Counted from the stretch's first letter, positions 11,308 through 23,083 are shown. The stretch is DNA of 64,000 bases from Filosporella fistucella (GCA_030077755.1 JAQJZZ010000005.1:2232001-2296000); one strand, 5' to 3'. Made by a program: numbers and translations. The notes: generated from the letters alone by a model not told the origin.

Positions 11308-12089
11308 ATGGCTGGTCGAGCAAAATCACGTAGAATGGTACAGACTAAAGAGCTCTACCTTAGTAAAAGAGCCCGAGGGCTAATCATTGAACACAGTTTC
11401 GAAGACGCGATAGATTAATTGCAGATACATGCAACTCATGCGCGGCAAAACCGCTTATGTTCAATATCTGGAACTTTCAACCTTGTGGTAATTGTGTCAA
11501 GATATCTGCAGCCCGGCAATGCAAGCCAGTATTCAGGTTCGCTGAACTGCAAGAGATTAGCTCTGCACCTCCAGAGCAATGGTCAGTCTTGGAGAAAGGA
11601 TCAAACGCGAATAGGCTTGAGAGACATTTCATAGATGATGATAGGACTCGCATGAAAGGAAACAATTTCATCCCTGAGAGGCCCTGCAGAACTCGTTAGA
11701 CACAAGATCGAACTCTGTTGTGTGACGGACAGCGTTTATGCCATCCATGCAAGCTATATGAACATCCAGGCACTTGCGATGCCGAGATTCGAGAGCAGCC
11801 TTAACACGCCTTTCCATTAATATCACCACCTACCCAGCCCTGTTTTGGAGATATCGAACACATAATGAGAGATTCCGAAGACGACATTTCCACCCACGAT
11901 AACGATAGCATTGATTTCCATGAGAGCGATGTCCTTGCGTTTGAACATGACAAGGTCGACGTTTTTGACAATTCGGTCCTTGCGCCCCTCACGCCTCCCT
12001 ATTCTCCAGCGAGGTCGGATTCTGTAGAACACACAGATATGCTCAGTATGATGGTAACGCAATCAACTCCTTTGCCACGGCAACGGTGA
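11308..12089 (+). pseudogene. disrupted zinc-finger gene with GATA-like finger (5' part)
   Basis: An ATG at 11308 begins a 55-nt exon. A 62-nt intron (11363-11424, GTAAAA...TTGCAG) joins it in phase to a long frame with two Cys pairs (TCNSC and PCGNC). The same frame runs to 12089 but is cut by TAG (11697-11699) and by TAA near 11808. Across the TAG the protein reads RPCRTR-stop-TQDR, then LCDGQRLCHPCKLYEHPG. The LC-x2-C-xLY-x3-G part closely follows the second half of a GATA finger, and the spacing to the upstream Cys is 17 residues, as in GATA fingers. Both stops can arise from Gln codons by C-to-T change. I therefore read this as a decayed N-terminal portion of the next feature. Unrecognised splicing could instead remove the stops. 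Confidence 0.5.
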
Positions 12090-13249
12090 CTTCTCCGCCG
12101 ACTCCCCCTTTTATTGCTCTTAGCGACAACGGGTTACCGCTTGTTGAAGTTTTCAAGTCTCAAAAACAAATGAATCCACAAAGGCGTATCCAAAAAGCGG
12201 TTGCTCCGCTCGGAGAAGTCGTTATATCTTGTAAGGACTGGCCTGCTACTCAAGGCATTGCAGCGCAAGAAATGAGCCCACCACCAGAATTTCAGGCTCA
12301 TGCTTATGATCAAACTGGAAAATCTGTAGAGTGGCAACTTTCAGCGACATTTGTACCCTTTGTGAAGCCACCAGGAAAGACGATACAACCAGGTTTCTTC
12401 ATTGATCCAGAAAAGCTAAAGGGTTGGAGCGATGGTTCCAGAATGGACTGTGAGCTTCCAAGTGTTTGGCACACGCATTTGAAAGCAGCAGAAAGAGCAG
12501 CTCGTATACCCTGGGCTTCTACATCGGATATATTCAGCATGTTTGCGGACCGAGAGACTCCATCAGAGGCTGGTGTACGGTTCCGACGACGCTTGACCTC
12601 AATACCACCATCAGAAGATGTGTTGGAACTTGACTTGATGGGTTGGAATCCGTCCGTCGAAGAGCAGAACATGGTTATGCAGAATGCATACAATCGACTC
12701 ACACTGCAAATTCAATCCTACAATGATAATTGTTTAGGCCTGGATAAATTCGATGACGGCTTTACCTCGAAGATGGCTTGCAGAAAACTGAGGCAGCCCT
12801 TGCAAACAGCAGACCCACTTCAATGTATTAAAGAGCCAACGAAGGCATGCGATTATCTGACTCACCGAGATTACTATTCTTGCGAGAAATGCCATGCCGA
12901 CCAGAATGCAATAGCAGGAGAGGATGAATATCAAGCCGATAGGGCCGGAATGATTTGGATGTGTCAGCTATGTGCTTTCCAGGCGCTGAGTCCGGAGGAT
13001 GTGAAGAAGAAGTATTGCCAGTGTGTTACACAATCGAGAAAATCATGGCTGTTACACAGTCATCGTATAACCACGATTATTCCTCTTCATTTCAATGTTC
13101 TCGTTGGTGTAAAAAATGCAATGGCTGGCAAGCTGGACAAAGCGCCTTACGAAAGCCAAATCAACTGTGTTGTTTGTGATGAGAGACCCCAGGACCTGGG
13201 CTCAAGATGCTGGACTTGTTACGGATGTCAGCAAAACCTAATTGGATGA
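12086..13249 (+). CDS. Cys-rich conserved-looking protein, probable 3' exon of a larger gene
   Basis: This is an open frame of 387 codons beginning at a GTG, not an ATG; the first internal ATG is well inside. It therefore probably continues from the exon above. An intron 12054-12157 (GTAACG...TTCAAG) would join the two frames in phase 0. The C-terminal 130 residues hold several zinc-binding-like pairs (CEKC, CQLC, YCQC, CVVC, CWTCYGC), and the middle contains VKPPGKTIQPGFF and a long helical region. No family is assigned. With the upstream GATA-like finger it may be a regulator. Whether the locus makes a product depends on the two stops upstream. Confidence 0.5.
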   Translation: MTSPPTPPFIALSDNGLPLVEVFKSQKQMNPQRRIQKAVAPLGEVVISCKDWPATQGIAAQEMSPPPEFQAHAYDQTGKSVEWQLSATFVPFVKPPGKTIQPGFFIDPEKLKGWSDGSRMDCELPSVWHTHLKAAERAARIPWASTSDIFSMFADRETPSEAGVRFRRRLTSIPPSEDVLELDLMGWNPSVEEQNMVMQNAYNRLTLQIQSYNDNCLGLDKFDDGFTSKMACRKLRQPLQTADPLQCIKEPTKACDYLTHRDYYSCEKCHADQNAIAGEDEYQADRAGMIWMCQLCAFQALSPEDVKKKYCQCVTQSRKSWLLHSHRITTIIPLHFNVLVGVKNAMAGKLDKAPYESQINCVVCDERPQDLGSRCWTCYGCQQNLIG

Positions 13250-13356
13250 AATGATTCATGTGCTCAAACTTCTTTGTATCATATGATATTTCATAGACTA
13301 TTGAATCAGATATCACTTCGACGATTCGTCCTCTCAGTTACGTAGTGCATAGATAA

Positions 13357-13677
13357 TCACAGTACAACGTGCGGGAAATACGTTCCTTTTTCAGCTGCAA
13401 GTCTATGAATCTTACATCTGACTTCATCTGTGCAAGGCCCTTTGATGGATGTCGAATGAACCTTTAGCAGCTTCAAATTGACTATTATTGACAACGGAGT
13501 TTTACTTCCTTTCTTGGCCGCTGGTACTTTCCTCGTTTCAAACGGAACAGGTGGACTGGAATCGATCGGCGGAGCTATTTGAACCTTCAGGATGAACGTT
13601 GGGTTTGGGTCGAATGATGCATTGCCAGGAAAACCATAACAGAATTGTAAAATGTCCGCTGGTGGCTCTCGCTTAGT
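13357..13677 (-). pseudogene. ATG-less coding-like fragment
   Basis: An open frame of 106 codons between stops has no ATG. The translation has coding-like composition (YGFPGNASFDPNPTFILK, PAAKKGSKTPLSIIVNLK, EVRCKIHRLAAEKGTYFPH). It could be a last exon whose upstream part was not found, or a remnant of a dead gene. I do not recognise it. It sits between the Cys-rich gene and a PG-x-Y family gene, both on the other strand. Confidence 0.3.
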
Positions 13678-14026
13678 TCAGGGGGGAGCGGGGCTGTCTC
13701 TTGCTGAGTCGACTAGGGTCAACAAAGGTAGTCACAGACGACAACCTCAACACGATGATTCCATTCAGTCTCTTCTACACTTACACAGAATCTCGCATCC
13801 TGAATAATTCCGACGATCAATCGATTTAGTCGACACTGCAGAGTATTCCCGTCTTATTCCTCCATTCACGTCCCGACTTTGACAGCGAGCCGAAATCCTA
13901 TTTGAGACACGATCAGAGAACAAGTCGAGCTTCTTCATCATTTTTCTGTGTATTACACGTCAGCAGACATATCTGGACGTCAGCAAAGCCGCAGGCACGA
14001 TATCAAACTACCTGTTCCCTTCCGGG

Positions 14027-14503
14027 ATGTCTCCTTTGATCAAACTCTCCGTCGACGATTTTCGCAGGTTCTATATCTCTCTCCAAAACAAGGCTTCAGC
14101 AGACGAGCTTGAGGAAATTGTACGAACCGGTATCTACGAGGTTGAAAACCCGTTCACTAGCGACTATATCATTCTCGTCGTAGCGAAGACACCAATGTAC
14201 GATTTCCAAGTTTGGGTTACAGGACGCCAGAATTTCAGCGTTGCCAAAGAAATTGCCAGATTGGCGCAACTGCTGTTATTCGTGCGAGACTGGGGCAATG
14301 GATGGGTGGAATTCAGGGAGCTGTTGGAGACTGGAATGGAGAGGAAGTTGAGAATTAGCGAGCTGCCAGATTGGACAAACGATGATGAGTTGAACATCGA
14401 GGAGGATGAAGACGATGACGAGTATGGTTTCTACGAGGACGAAGAAGAAACTGACAGTGACGGAGAAGAATATGACCCTCTGGAAGACCCGTTCCTTTGG
14501 TAG
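14027..14503 (+). CDS. small PG-x-Y family protein, member 1
   Basis: A 158-aa single-exon protein. Near residues 29-42 it has VRTGIYEVENPF, then a hydrophobic strand (YIILVVAK) and FQVWVTGRQ. A helical region and FRELLETGMERKLRI follow. The tail (about 120-158) is very acidic (Asp/Glu with Tyr). The order (helix, hydrophobic-x-G-x-Y turn, strand with Trp or aromatic, GRQ) also occurs in the next gene, and in looser form in three more genes of this window. I recognise no named domain. There is no signal peptide and no transmembrane segment, so it is probably intracellular. Confidence 0.6.
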   Translation: MSPLIKLSVDDFRRFYISLQNKASADELEEIVRTGIYEVENPFTSDYIILVVAKTPMYDFQVWVTGRQNFSVAKEIARLAQLLLFVRDWGNGWVEFRELLETGMERKLRISELPDWTNDDELNIEEDEDDDEYGFYEDEEETDSDGEEYDPLEDPFLW

Positions 14504-15045
14504 ATTGTGTCCGGCCGCGAGAGGATGTCTTGTGGGGTTTCTTGTTTGAGTAGAATCATATTTCGGCAAATGTCTCAACCAATGAAAGAACGATGGAATT
14601 CTTTCCCTTATTAACATGAAGCCATACAACAGCCGTATGAACGTTCTTCGTGCATCTACTCCGCTCCTATAAAAGCTTCTCTTCCTCTGGTACTCTCACA
14701 CTTGCTGTCTGCAATCCGCTCCAGGACACTGATAGTTTTCAATATGGTTTGAAAAGTCCAAAATGTGATTCAGCTCTATTAAGCACAGATATTCATGGCA
14801 TTTGAAAAATGTTGAATGTGACGGATAGTAAAGACAAGTTTGGCTTTACCATTCACAGGAGTGGCTTGCGTGAATCACCTGATCACTTCGCACAAGTATA
14901 TAAATCATCGACAGTCATTACTTGCTTAATCCTTGAAAAAAGACCCAGCATCACAAGACAGATTTTCACATCCAAAGCATAGACTCTCTTATCAAACGAC
15001 CGCATCTCACTCTACTGGATACCAGACCCACAGCCCAGCAGCATC
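14504..15045. promoter_or_regulatory. upstream region with TATA box
   Basis: TATATAAA at 14897-14904 lies about 145 nt before the ATG of member 2. It is followed by a CT/CA-rich leader (about 14930-15040), typical of fungal TATA promoters. Confidence 0.4.
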
Positions 15046-15609
15046 ATGACATCAAGATCCAAAAATCACAGAGTCTGCGACCTGCCACCCCTGCCTAAAC
15101 GAACTCTTCACAACCTTATCATCAGGATAGCCCAAGGTAAAACTTCCAAGTCCGAAGTTGAAAAGATCCTCGAACCAGGATGCTATAATACCAAAACCAA
15201 AGATGGCGATAAAACAGTCATCTTCGTTACCTACGATAAATTTTATCCTGCAGGACGTCAGTTTCAAACGGGTCCCCAGAGAGATCTTGCGATTGTTAAG
15301 GCTTTAGAAACCATGGCTAAGGAATATCCGAGTCTTCCTGGAAGGATGCAAGATCACTTCCATGGTGTGATGCACCGAGGAACGAAAAGACCTTTGACGT
15401 GGCGCGACTTGACCATACTTGGTATGTCCCGTAATCCAGGCTCGCATAAAAGACTACCGTCAGCTGCCGAGAGTGTCCGAGATTGTGACTCGAAGAAGGA
15501 CTTGCCATCAATCGAGAGAACCGAGAATAATACTACTCAACCTTTACACGAGGAAGATATAATGCTGGCAAAATCTTCGCGGGATCCCCACGAGTTGGGA
15601 GGAGATTGA
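15046..15609 (+). CDS. small PG-x-Y family protein, member 2
   Basis: A 187-aa single-exon basic protein. A helix (KSEVEKI) leads to LEPGCYNTKTKDGD, then the strand TVIFVTYDKF and PAGRQFQTG. A helix rich in Ala/Leu/Glu follows, then HGVMHRGTKRPLTWRDLTI. The succession and the GRQ mark match member 1, and the L-x-P-G-x-Y turn matches members 3-5. The C-terminal 50 residues look disordered. No known domain was recognised. A TATA box lies upstream. It is in tandem with members 1 and 3 on the same strand, suggesting local duplication followed by strong divergence. Confidence 0.6.
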   Translation: MTSRSKNHRVCDLPPLPKRTLHNLIIRIAQGKTSKSEVEKILEPGCYNTKTKDGDKTVIFVTYDKFYPAGRQFQTGPQRDLAIVKALETMAKEYPSLPGRMQDHFHGVMHRGTKRPLTWRDLTILGMSRNPGSHKRLPSAAESVRDCDSKKDLPSIERTENNTTQPLHEEDIMLAKSSRDPHELGGD

Positions 15610-16376
15610 GGATAATTTCTGACTGAATGGTGGGTGGACTGATAGGAATTTGCGTTGACTTTCGTTTTGAACATGCTTTGGAAGTTTATTAGACTTTATA
15701 TTACAAATAAGGCGCTGATTTGAACACAAGATAACTCAGTTCTCACAACTCGAAGAATCTATGCTTGTAACGATGCCAACTATGTATCCTTCATCAGGGT
15801 ATTAACTTGAGACCATTTAGCCATCAAGCTAGGGTTTTCACGAACCAAGAAGTCTTCTATTGGAGCGAAATGGGCTTAAGTCGCTTTTGAAATATCGAAA
15901 TTTTTTTGCATTTTTATACATTCGACTTATGTGAAGTATACTTCGATCGACTAAGTTTATTGTGAGCGTGCCGGACGCTCGTAGAGCCGAGTAGTTTCCC
16001 GTTTTTGGGAGCGGATCAAAACTTCATGAGGTACTAGAACTAGCATGAAGTCCAATGAATTTTTTCCTCTGTATAGATTACTTGCTCCGCGCATGTCTCT
16101 GAAATTTTGTGCTCGTAAAAGGAAATACCAGTATATAAGGAGGGAAAAATCATGCTAGTCAATTTCTTTTATTGGATATAATCCCTATTAGCACGCGACC
16201 AATTTGGGTGGTCGATAATGGCTCTAGTAAGATTGCGAAATGATTAACTAGTAAACTACATAGAGATATGTGTTGATATTTGCTGCGTGCTTGTAAGGCT
16301 TTGCTCTGATTATTGATGTAAGAATTGAGCGTTCATGTAGCTCGCCAAACCACAATTTTATCGTACACAGTCTTTC
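15610..16376. other. intergenic, AT-rich
   Basis: Nothing supported here. An A/T run lies around 15900-15920, and a GTATATAAGGAGG stretch at about 16130 could be a TATA element for the pseudogene downstream. Confidence 0.35.
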
Positions 16377-16805
16377 TTGATCATAGAGAATGTGCCTTGT
16401 CAGTCGAGATCACAACGGGTCACGCACCGAGTACGTTGGAGTTGCTTTCCCATTCTGCATATATATCAGCCTCATTATATTTATGGAGAGTGTGTTTGGG
16501 GACCTCCAGAGGAGTTGTTTTTTGATTCGACGGGGCACAAATTGTATCGGTACAAAGTCTACTATCCATCTCTAAACAACTGTCCCCCTCCGATAGAGCT
16601 CCTAGAAATTGATGAGAGAAAATTTGAGAAGTTCAGGAGCATGGCCAAAAGATAAGGTCAAGATTATGATCGCGCCCGACATGTCCTGAAATTTCTGTCC
16701 CCGGGTGTGTATAAAGTTGTCAGGAATCATTCGGATATTGGTTCTACGATACTCTACTGGGTACCATCATTGGGATACGAAGAGGTACCACCACCACCCT
16801 TTTAG
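16377..16805 (+). pseudogene. PG-x-Y family member 3, broken by one stop
   Basis: One frame runs from about 16377 to 16805, interrupted only by TAA at 16653-16655. Before the stop it reads PPPIELLEIDERKFEKFRSM; after it GQDYDRARHVLKFLSPGVYK, then ILYWVPSLGY. LSPGVY followed by a Trp strand and a Pro-x-x-Gly turn matches members 4 and 5 (LPPGVY...FAWDPCFG; LRPGYY...LAWHPNYG). The TAA lies where a Gln codon (CAA) would fit, so a single C-to-T change could explain it. The true 5' end is unclear. A short intron over the stop cannot be excluded. Confidence 0.5.
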
Positions 16806-17150
16806 ATGAATACAGTTTCCTTGTGTGGCGATTGTTGAGTGGGGACGTTGTGGGCAGATATCTTATGTAGCGCTGTACGTGGGATGCAAAATAAATGGGG
16901 CAGTAGACATACTTCTACAAACTACTTTAATGAAAAGCGCTGCTCTTCTCAAAGTAGTGTACTCCACTCCAATTAATCTGATCTGACCAACTTTGCATAT
17001 TGCTGGCCTGTCTAGCCATCCGAACAAACATCTAGTCATCCCCAATCTGGATTTGCCAAAGCGGGGTGTCTTGTCTTAGGGCGACCAACTTTGGAGTATC
17101 AACCCGCCAATATGAATTTGGATCATTCACATTATTTTATATATCATAAT
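16806..17150. other. intergenic, no gene seen
   Basis: This is the 3' region of both the broken PG-x-Y copy and the convergent chitinase gene. No terminator-like or RNA feature was recognised. Confidence 0.4.
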
Positions 17151-20100
17151 CTACCAAACACAAGCCAACAAATGGAACTCAGTCACCCCTCCAAAACACG
17201 AGTTAAAATTCCAATCCCCTTTGTCCTTCGCACATCTCGCGTTATCATAACTTGGACATTGCAACACCCCCACGATATCGCCCTGCTTCGCCTTATCGTA
17301 GCTTAGTCCGTTACTGACATACTTGCACGTGTCACCAAATACACCCTTCACGTCTGTGATTTCATTCGGTGGTGTGCTGGAAGAGCTGACTGTCTTCGAC
17401 CAGCCTGCACTGACCTTGCAGGGATCGTAAGATGATGTTGATGCATAACCCCAGACAGAGTGATACCACTGCGTCATTCCTCCGCCTGAAGAGGAGTATA
17501 CCTGTCCAAATATCTCATACTGAGCGTTTGCGTTTGTAGGCTTGCGGGGTGGTGGTGCAGGAGGAGCCGGAGGCGGAGGTGGGGGTACCGGTTTCGGCGC
17601 GTTGTTGACGTTGGGGTCGACTCGGAACTTCATACAATTGTTTTCCATTGTTGCGCCTTGCTTCTTCGTTCTAGTGTCGGTTTGACAATCATCTATTGGT
17701 TTGCCCAAAAGCTCTATACATTTATCCTAAAGGAAATATATGTTAGAACCGATGACGCAACGCTTGCTAGGGAGCAGATAATTGGTGTCTATGGAAGACT
17801 TACCTTATTGAATAGCCATTGGCAATTTGCCTTCATCTCGATTGTCACTATGACATCGATTCCAGCGTCTTCGGAGTCGTCCCAGCCAAAACTCATAACC
17901 AGTGTGTTGTAGATCCCGTTTTGCCACATTCCTTGATACCCCTCTGTTCCACAAAAGCTGGAAACAGCTTGTAGAAGCTTATCACGGTTCGCAGTCTGAC
18001 CAGCGTTGTAACACTGAACCTTGTTCTGAGTAAAGTCTGGCAATGAAATGACAGGCGGAAGAGATGTCGTTGGATTTGAGCCCGGACGTGTAGTAGTTGG
18101 ATTAGGATTTGTGCCAGGGCGGGTAGTTGATCCACCGCTTCCGCCTGTAGGCACGTTGCCAGTTGGATTAGGGTCATTTGGTATGTCTCTAATATTACAA
18201 GTTGGCGACGGATCTTCTTCTTCGTTATTCTTCTCTTCTTCTTTTTGTTCCTCACTCTCGTTGTTGTTTTCGCCGCCTGGAGGGGGACAACATGGATCAG
18301 GCCATCGTATTCCTGGAGGTGCCGTTGGTTTGGGCGGCCCGATGTGAATTGTCAAAGCTGGAAGAGAGATTCCAGGTGGTGGTGGGGGGGGACGAGGTCC
18401 AGGTGGTCGCGTTGTCTGAGGTTTTCCTGATTTGTCTGTATATGTAACAGGGGGCCATGTCGATGTTGTAAGTGGAGTTGGTTTCGAAATTCGTGTCGTA
18501 TCATCGTTCGGTTTGGTATTCTCGACGACGATTGTCGACAAATACCAGGAACTTATGGTGATGGGCGGCCTGGTGATGGTCGTCTTCCAACTGGAATCCG
18601 TCACAGTAATGATTGGGTAATCGCTTGTAGTTGTAGTCTTCGTCCAGGGTGGAAGTACCAGGGTACATGGCCACAGACACCAGACTGTAGGATTCTGCTC
18701 GTCCCAGATGGAAGGATTGACCCATATGAGACTGCTATTACCGCTGGCACTGTCGTCGTTTTCTCCATTCTTAAGAGGCTGACCTGCTGGGATGATGAAA
18801 TCATTTGGAAATACTGTCCCGCGTGGTATATTGGTTTCTGTGGTAAGCGGGGAATTGGCTGGAATGCTACGGCCATCGGAGCTGATGAAAGGCTGACTTG
18901 GAACGAAGCCTGCAGGCAAAGGAATATTCATTGGAACAGGGACATTGGCTGGGATCAGAATCGGGTTTCCAACACTGCCACCGAATCCACAGCACGTAGA
19001 CGTAATCAAACGGAAAAAGCTACACGAAGCGCAGCCTTGATACCCAGGTCCTTGCGGGGAGTTTTGGTTGCCATCATTTCGAAGAGCCGAGATATCCGTT
19101 GAAGCAGGTGCATTCACCGTATATGTACCTCTGGCAGGTACTGTGGTGTGAGACATTGGAATGATTGTCGCACTCTCCGGAGAGGTATAATTGTTGATTC
19201 CACCTCCGCCCCCAATTGTCGCATCGAAATCGATGGACCAGATCATCATTCCACCGAGACAGCGGCTGTTAGCGAGACGTTCCTTGAGAGCGAACGTCTC
19301 CTCGTCATCATAGCCTACCCAGTTGTTGGTATCGTATGTGAAGTATTTGACCATTGCAGTGCCATTAAAATAGGGCTGGTAGCCTTGCTCAGAGATCATT
19401 CGGCGAATTTCGCGATTCGAGAGAACACCAGCAAAGCCTGTGCAAGAACCGGCATTTCCTGGTCCGGAGAATCCACAACCCATTGATCCACATGATGGAT
19501 CACTCAATTTGTAGGTTCGCCCATAATACGCAATACCCATATTGACCTTTGATGGATCAACACCATCAAACCACAAAGGTACCAGATTCTTATCTATCTC
19601 AGTGGCGTCTGTATGGGGGCGAACTATCGAGCCAAGAGCCTTGACATCAGTATCCCATGGGCCGTGAAGATCGTACGACATGAATCCCATGAAATCGACA
19701 TGATTTTGAATCTCCGCAGGTTTGAAACCACGCAGATACCAGTAATCTGGAGCGAGAGTCAAACTCAAGCCAAAGTTTCCTCCAAATGCGGCTCGCATTT
19801 CTTTCATCAAGAGAGTAAGGTTGTCCACATCTTCCTTACGACCGCCTCGTTTGACTTCCGCGGGGTATTCCCAATCGATATCAGCTCCCTGGAAACCATA
19901 GCGAGTCATGAATGCCATGAGAGAAGTGATGAACTTGGCTCGATTGGTAGCAGTCGACACCATGTTACTATAGGCTTGTTCTGTTGGGCCTGGATCATTG
20001 AATGACCATCCCCCAACGGCGATCCAGGTTTGTAAACCGTTTCGTTTCAGTGCAGTAAACTGACCATAAATTGGAATATCTTGAGTGTTCATAGGCGTCA

Positions 20101-22419
20101 TTTCGAATGTGGTTGGATCGAAAGTTGCAAATGCATAGAACAAGTGGGTTAAACCACGAGTGTTTATTTGAGCGGGGGTAACGCGGTCACACAGTCTCTC
20201 CCGGACATTCCAACCTTGGTAGTATGCGATACGTCTTCCAGAAGCAGTACCCGAGTCGGGGCTACATGAAGGAGAGGCCTTAATCTCACAACTTCCAAAT
20301 CCTTGCTGGCATGGCGTCTGCGAAGATTGTGTTAGATGGGCTCATGACTCGATGCTAATGGTAGAAAAACGGGTGTTGCTGGGGAATCAAGAGGTAGGAA
20401 TGAATATCCACAAACATTCTGCATCACTGGAAATCATAAGATGTACATACCTTGCCAAACTGGGGTTCAGGATCATAGCAGTGAACACTTTCTGTCCCGC
20501 ACCAGCCATAAAAAGAGCAGCAAAGCTTCAATCCACAAGATGTTTTTCCATCGACAGAGTCAATACCACACATGGCGGTCGCATTACAATTGGATTGACA
20601 CCCAGCTCCACAGTGGCTGGAAATATTAGCATATTGAAACCCTTCTTTAGAAGTCACTCACACGTCCTTGAAGCCACACAAACCATCCTTGCCACAACAA
20701 CTTCCACCGACACACTCCTGAGTTGCAGAACACGTGACCGGTCCACGCTTCTGAAGAGAATTGGTTGGATTCAGCGTCAAACTCGTCTCAGCGTGGTTTA
20801 CACGACGTCGGACGGAGCTCTTCAGAGGCTCGGAAGAGTTTAGAGCAATGGTGGTATTTGAGAGCGTAGCATTGCTCGAAGTTGCGATCTGGGCAAGAAT
20901 GTACTCTTTTCCAATTGCAAGGATGTCAATTTTGCTTCTGTCTGGCTCCTGTGGGGTGAGTTGGGCAGTGACTGAATCGTTCACCAATTTCACCGATTGG
21001 GTATTGTTAGACTGATTGTCTAGATACGGAAGCATAGATTCCGGTGTCTCTGGGATCACAGAGTCATTCGTGACGAAAAAAGTCGGGTTGGCAAATGATT
21101 CGAAATTTGGGCTGAAAGAAGTTGCGTTGCTGTTAATGGTGGTGGTATCATTCTGCGTGATCGATACTGATACACCGGGCCAGTGTTCGATATCCTCTGC
21201 GGTCAGATTTGCCATATAGGTCAATATGTCGGTTGGCAAGAGGGGTGAAGTTGCGTTGTCGTCACGTTTCTTAGTACCTCTGTTGATTGGAACATTCCAA
21301 GTGTATGGAATAGCCCCATTGTACACCACGCGGGCCGGCACATTGTTATTCGGCGAGTTTATCATCAGCAGGGCAAATATGACAACTTCGCTGTCTTCGT
21401 CAATCGCCCTACCCAGATGCTCAGCTCCCCTAGCTCGAAGAACTGCCTGGAATCACACATGAGTTAGCATCGAAATGTCGAAAATTTGGAGGGATAGCGG
21501 GATCTGAATTCTCCAACTTTGTTGGTCGAATGACTACTCACAGCTAGTCGAGCATGAGTTTGCCCTTGCCAATCTGGTAGACGTTAGTACCGAGGGGAAG
21601 CATATGAGGAGGAGCCGTACTTTGCTCGGACCAGATAGCATCCGATTCATCCTCGTCACCAGGCACTATGCCTTGTGTACATTGTTTGTTGATCATCATT
21701 GGCGCACAATACGTGAGACCCGCAGCACCGTCCCCTTCAGGCACAATGTTTTGCCCGGAAGTTCCTACACCACCCTCGACCCAACTGAGGAAATTAGCAA
21801 CTAGAAGTGACTAAGAAGACTGTACATATGCTCACCTTCTTGCCGGGAATTCTTCACATGTGTAGTATCGGCCACTTCTCTTAATGATTATCTGCTGTGT
21901 TGGATCATCTGGATCGGGTCCATAGCGTGCCGCAATTTCATTCGTTTGGAGAAAATCTGCAGTCTCTCGCGCAGTGGAGAACCAAGGCCCAGGCATAACA
22001 GGTGGCTGATTAGTTTCAGGGCATGTATGCGACTCTTTCCAATTACCCGGACACATCAAGGCGCCTCTCCTGTCTTTTGCACTCTCCTTCAAGTCGTACG
22101 AGAATAAGTTGGCTCCGCCCGCGGTATACTGGAGCATAGATCGACCTCGAGCACGCGGTGTGTTTAGCCATTGTTGTGCATTCAAACAGATTGCCCTCAT
22201 GTAAAAGCAATTATACTCGAGCACTGTCACAACAGATGGTATAACAACAGGATGGGGCGTATTTGCGTTCTCACGTCGCCAGTACGGCGAATTGACGCCA
22301 TTTATAGTATTCCAAGTATATTCTTGTATGTACTGAGCACTCGAAATGGCGAAGAGACAAGCAAAAATGAATGTAATTCCCTGTCTTTGATAGACCAAGG
22401 ATGCTAAAGAGGCTTTCAT
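17151..22419 (-). CDS. class V chitinase (GH18) with hevein domain, one in-frame stop
   Basis: The exons I place are 22419-21836, 21784-21542, 21446-20662, 20616-20451, 20317-17804 and 17726-17151. Canonical GT-AG junctions agree in phase except between the second and third. The signal peptide is MKASL...FAISSA. A type 1 chitin-binding (hevein) domain lies around 20720-20290 (CGLKLCCSFYGWCGTESVHC). The GH18 barrel follows (RIAYYQGWN; catalytic GADIDWEYP with the acid Glu at 19870-19868). A long Pro/Thr/Ser-rich linker and a Cys-containing C-terminal domain end it. This is the fungal subgroup C, killer-toxin-like chitinase layout, secreted to cleave chitin. Exon 2 ends in KLMLD-TAG (21546-21544). 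The stop is a possible Trp-to-stop change, and the next junction is also out of phase. A donor at GTCTAC (21562 region) would restore the frame by skipping it. So the gene may be disrupted. Confidence 0.8.
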
Positions 22420-23083
22420 CTTGAAAGTAACATGAAGCTATTACATTATCATCAATTTCTACACAGCTCCAAGAATTTGGACACGCGGACTAACCTTGGG
22501 ATAATGATTTAATGAACGAAACTCATCGAGTCAATTGAACGTCGACGATGCAGCAGTAGTTGAGCACCTGAAATGAGTGACGAGGGGAAATATTCCTGCA
22601 GAAGTCACCAGGAAATGGGAAGAGATTCAATAAATGATTTCTTGTTTTTGTCCCTGGATTCGACACCTGTGGTTCACACCCCACTACCTTCCAATCGGAC
22701 CAACTTCACGAGTTGCGAATGTCCGAGAAGCGCCGGTAAGGCGTCCATTTATCAAAATCGATAATTTGGTTCGCAACTCTGAAGCTTGACCATCGTACCG
22801 AATTGATCTCAGGGGGGCGTATTCGGCATCGAAAGCCCCGTCAAGTTTGGTGACATGACATTCGGATAGCCCTTCCAATAATACAATGCAGTAATTGCTG
22901 GCCAGGAAGAGCAGAGCTAAGTTGCTAGTCCTGCATAAAATAAATAAAGTTGAGAAAGCTCCGCCCGCTTGCGGCACAGGAAAAGTCATTGTGAAAAATA
23001 CTGGTATGTCCCCGTTACGATGTTCCCGAGATTTGCCAAGGCTGAAAATCGGGTAAGACGTCGGATTGGGAACGAGGGAAGCT
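22420..23083. other. intergenic / chitinase promoter
   Basis: This is the upstream region of the chitinase. A 137-codon minus frame (23097-22684) overlaps it but shows no domain and was not accepted. I see no clear TATA box. Confidence 0.4.
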
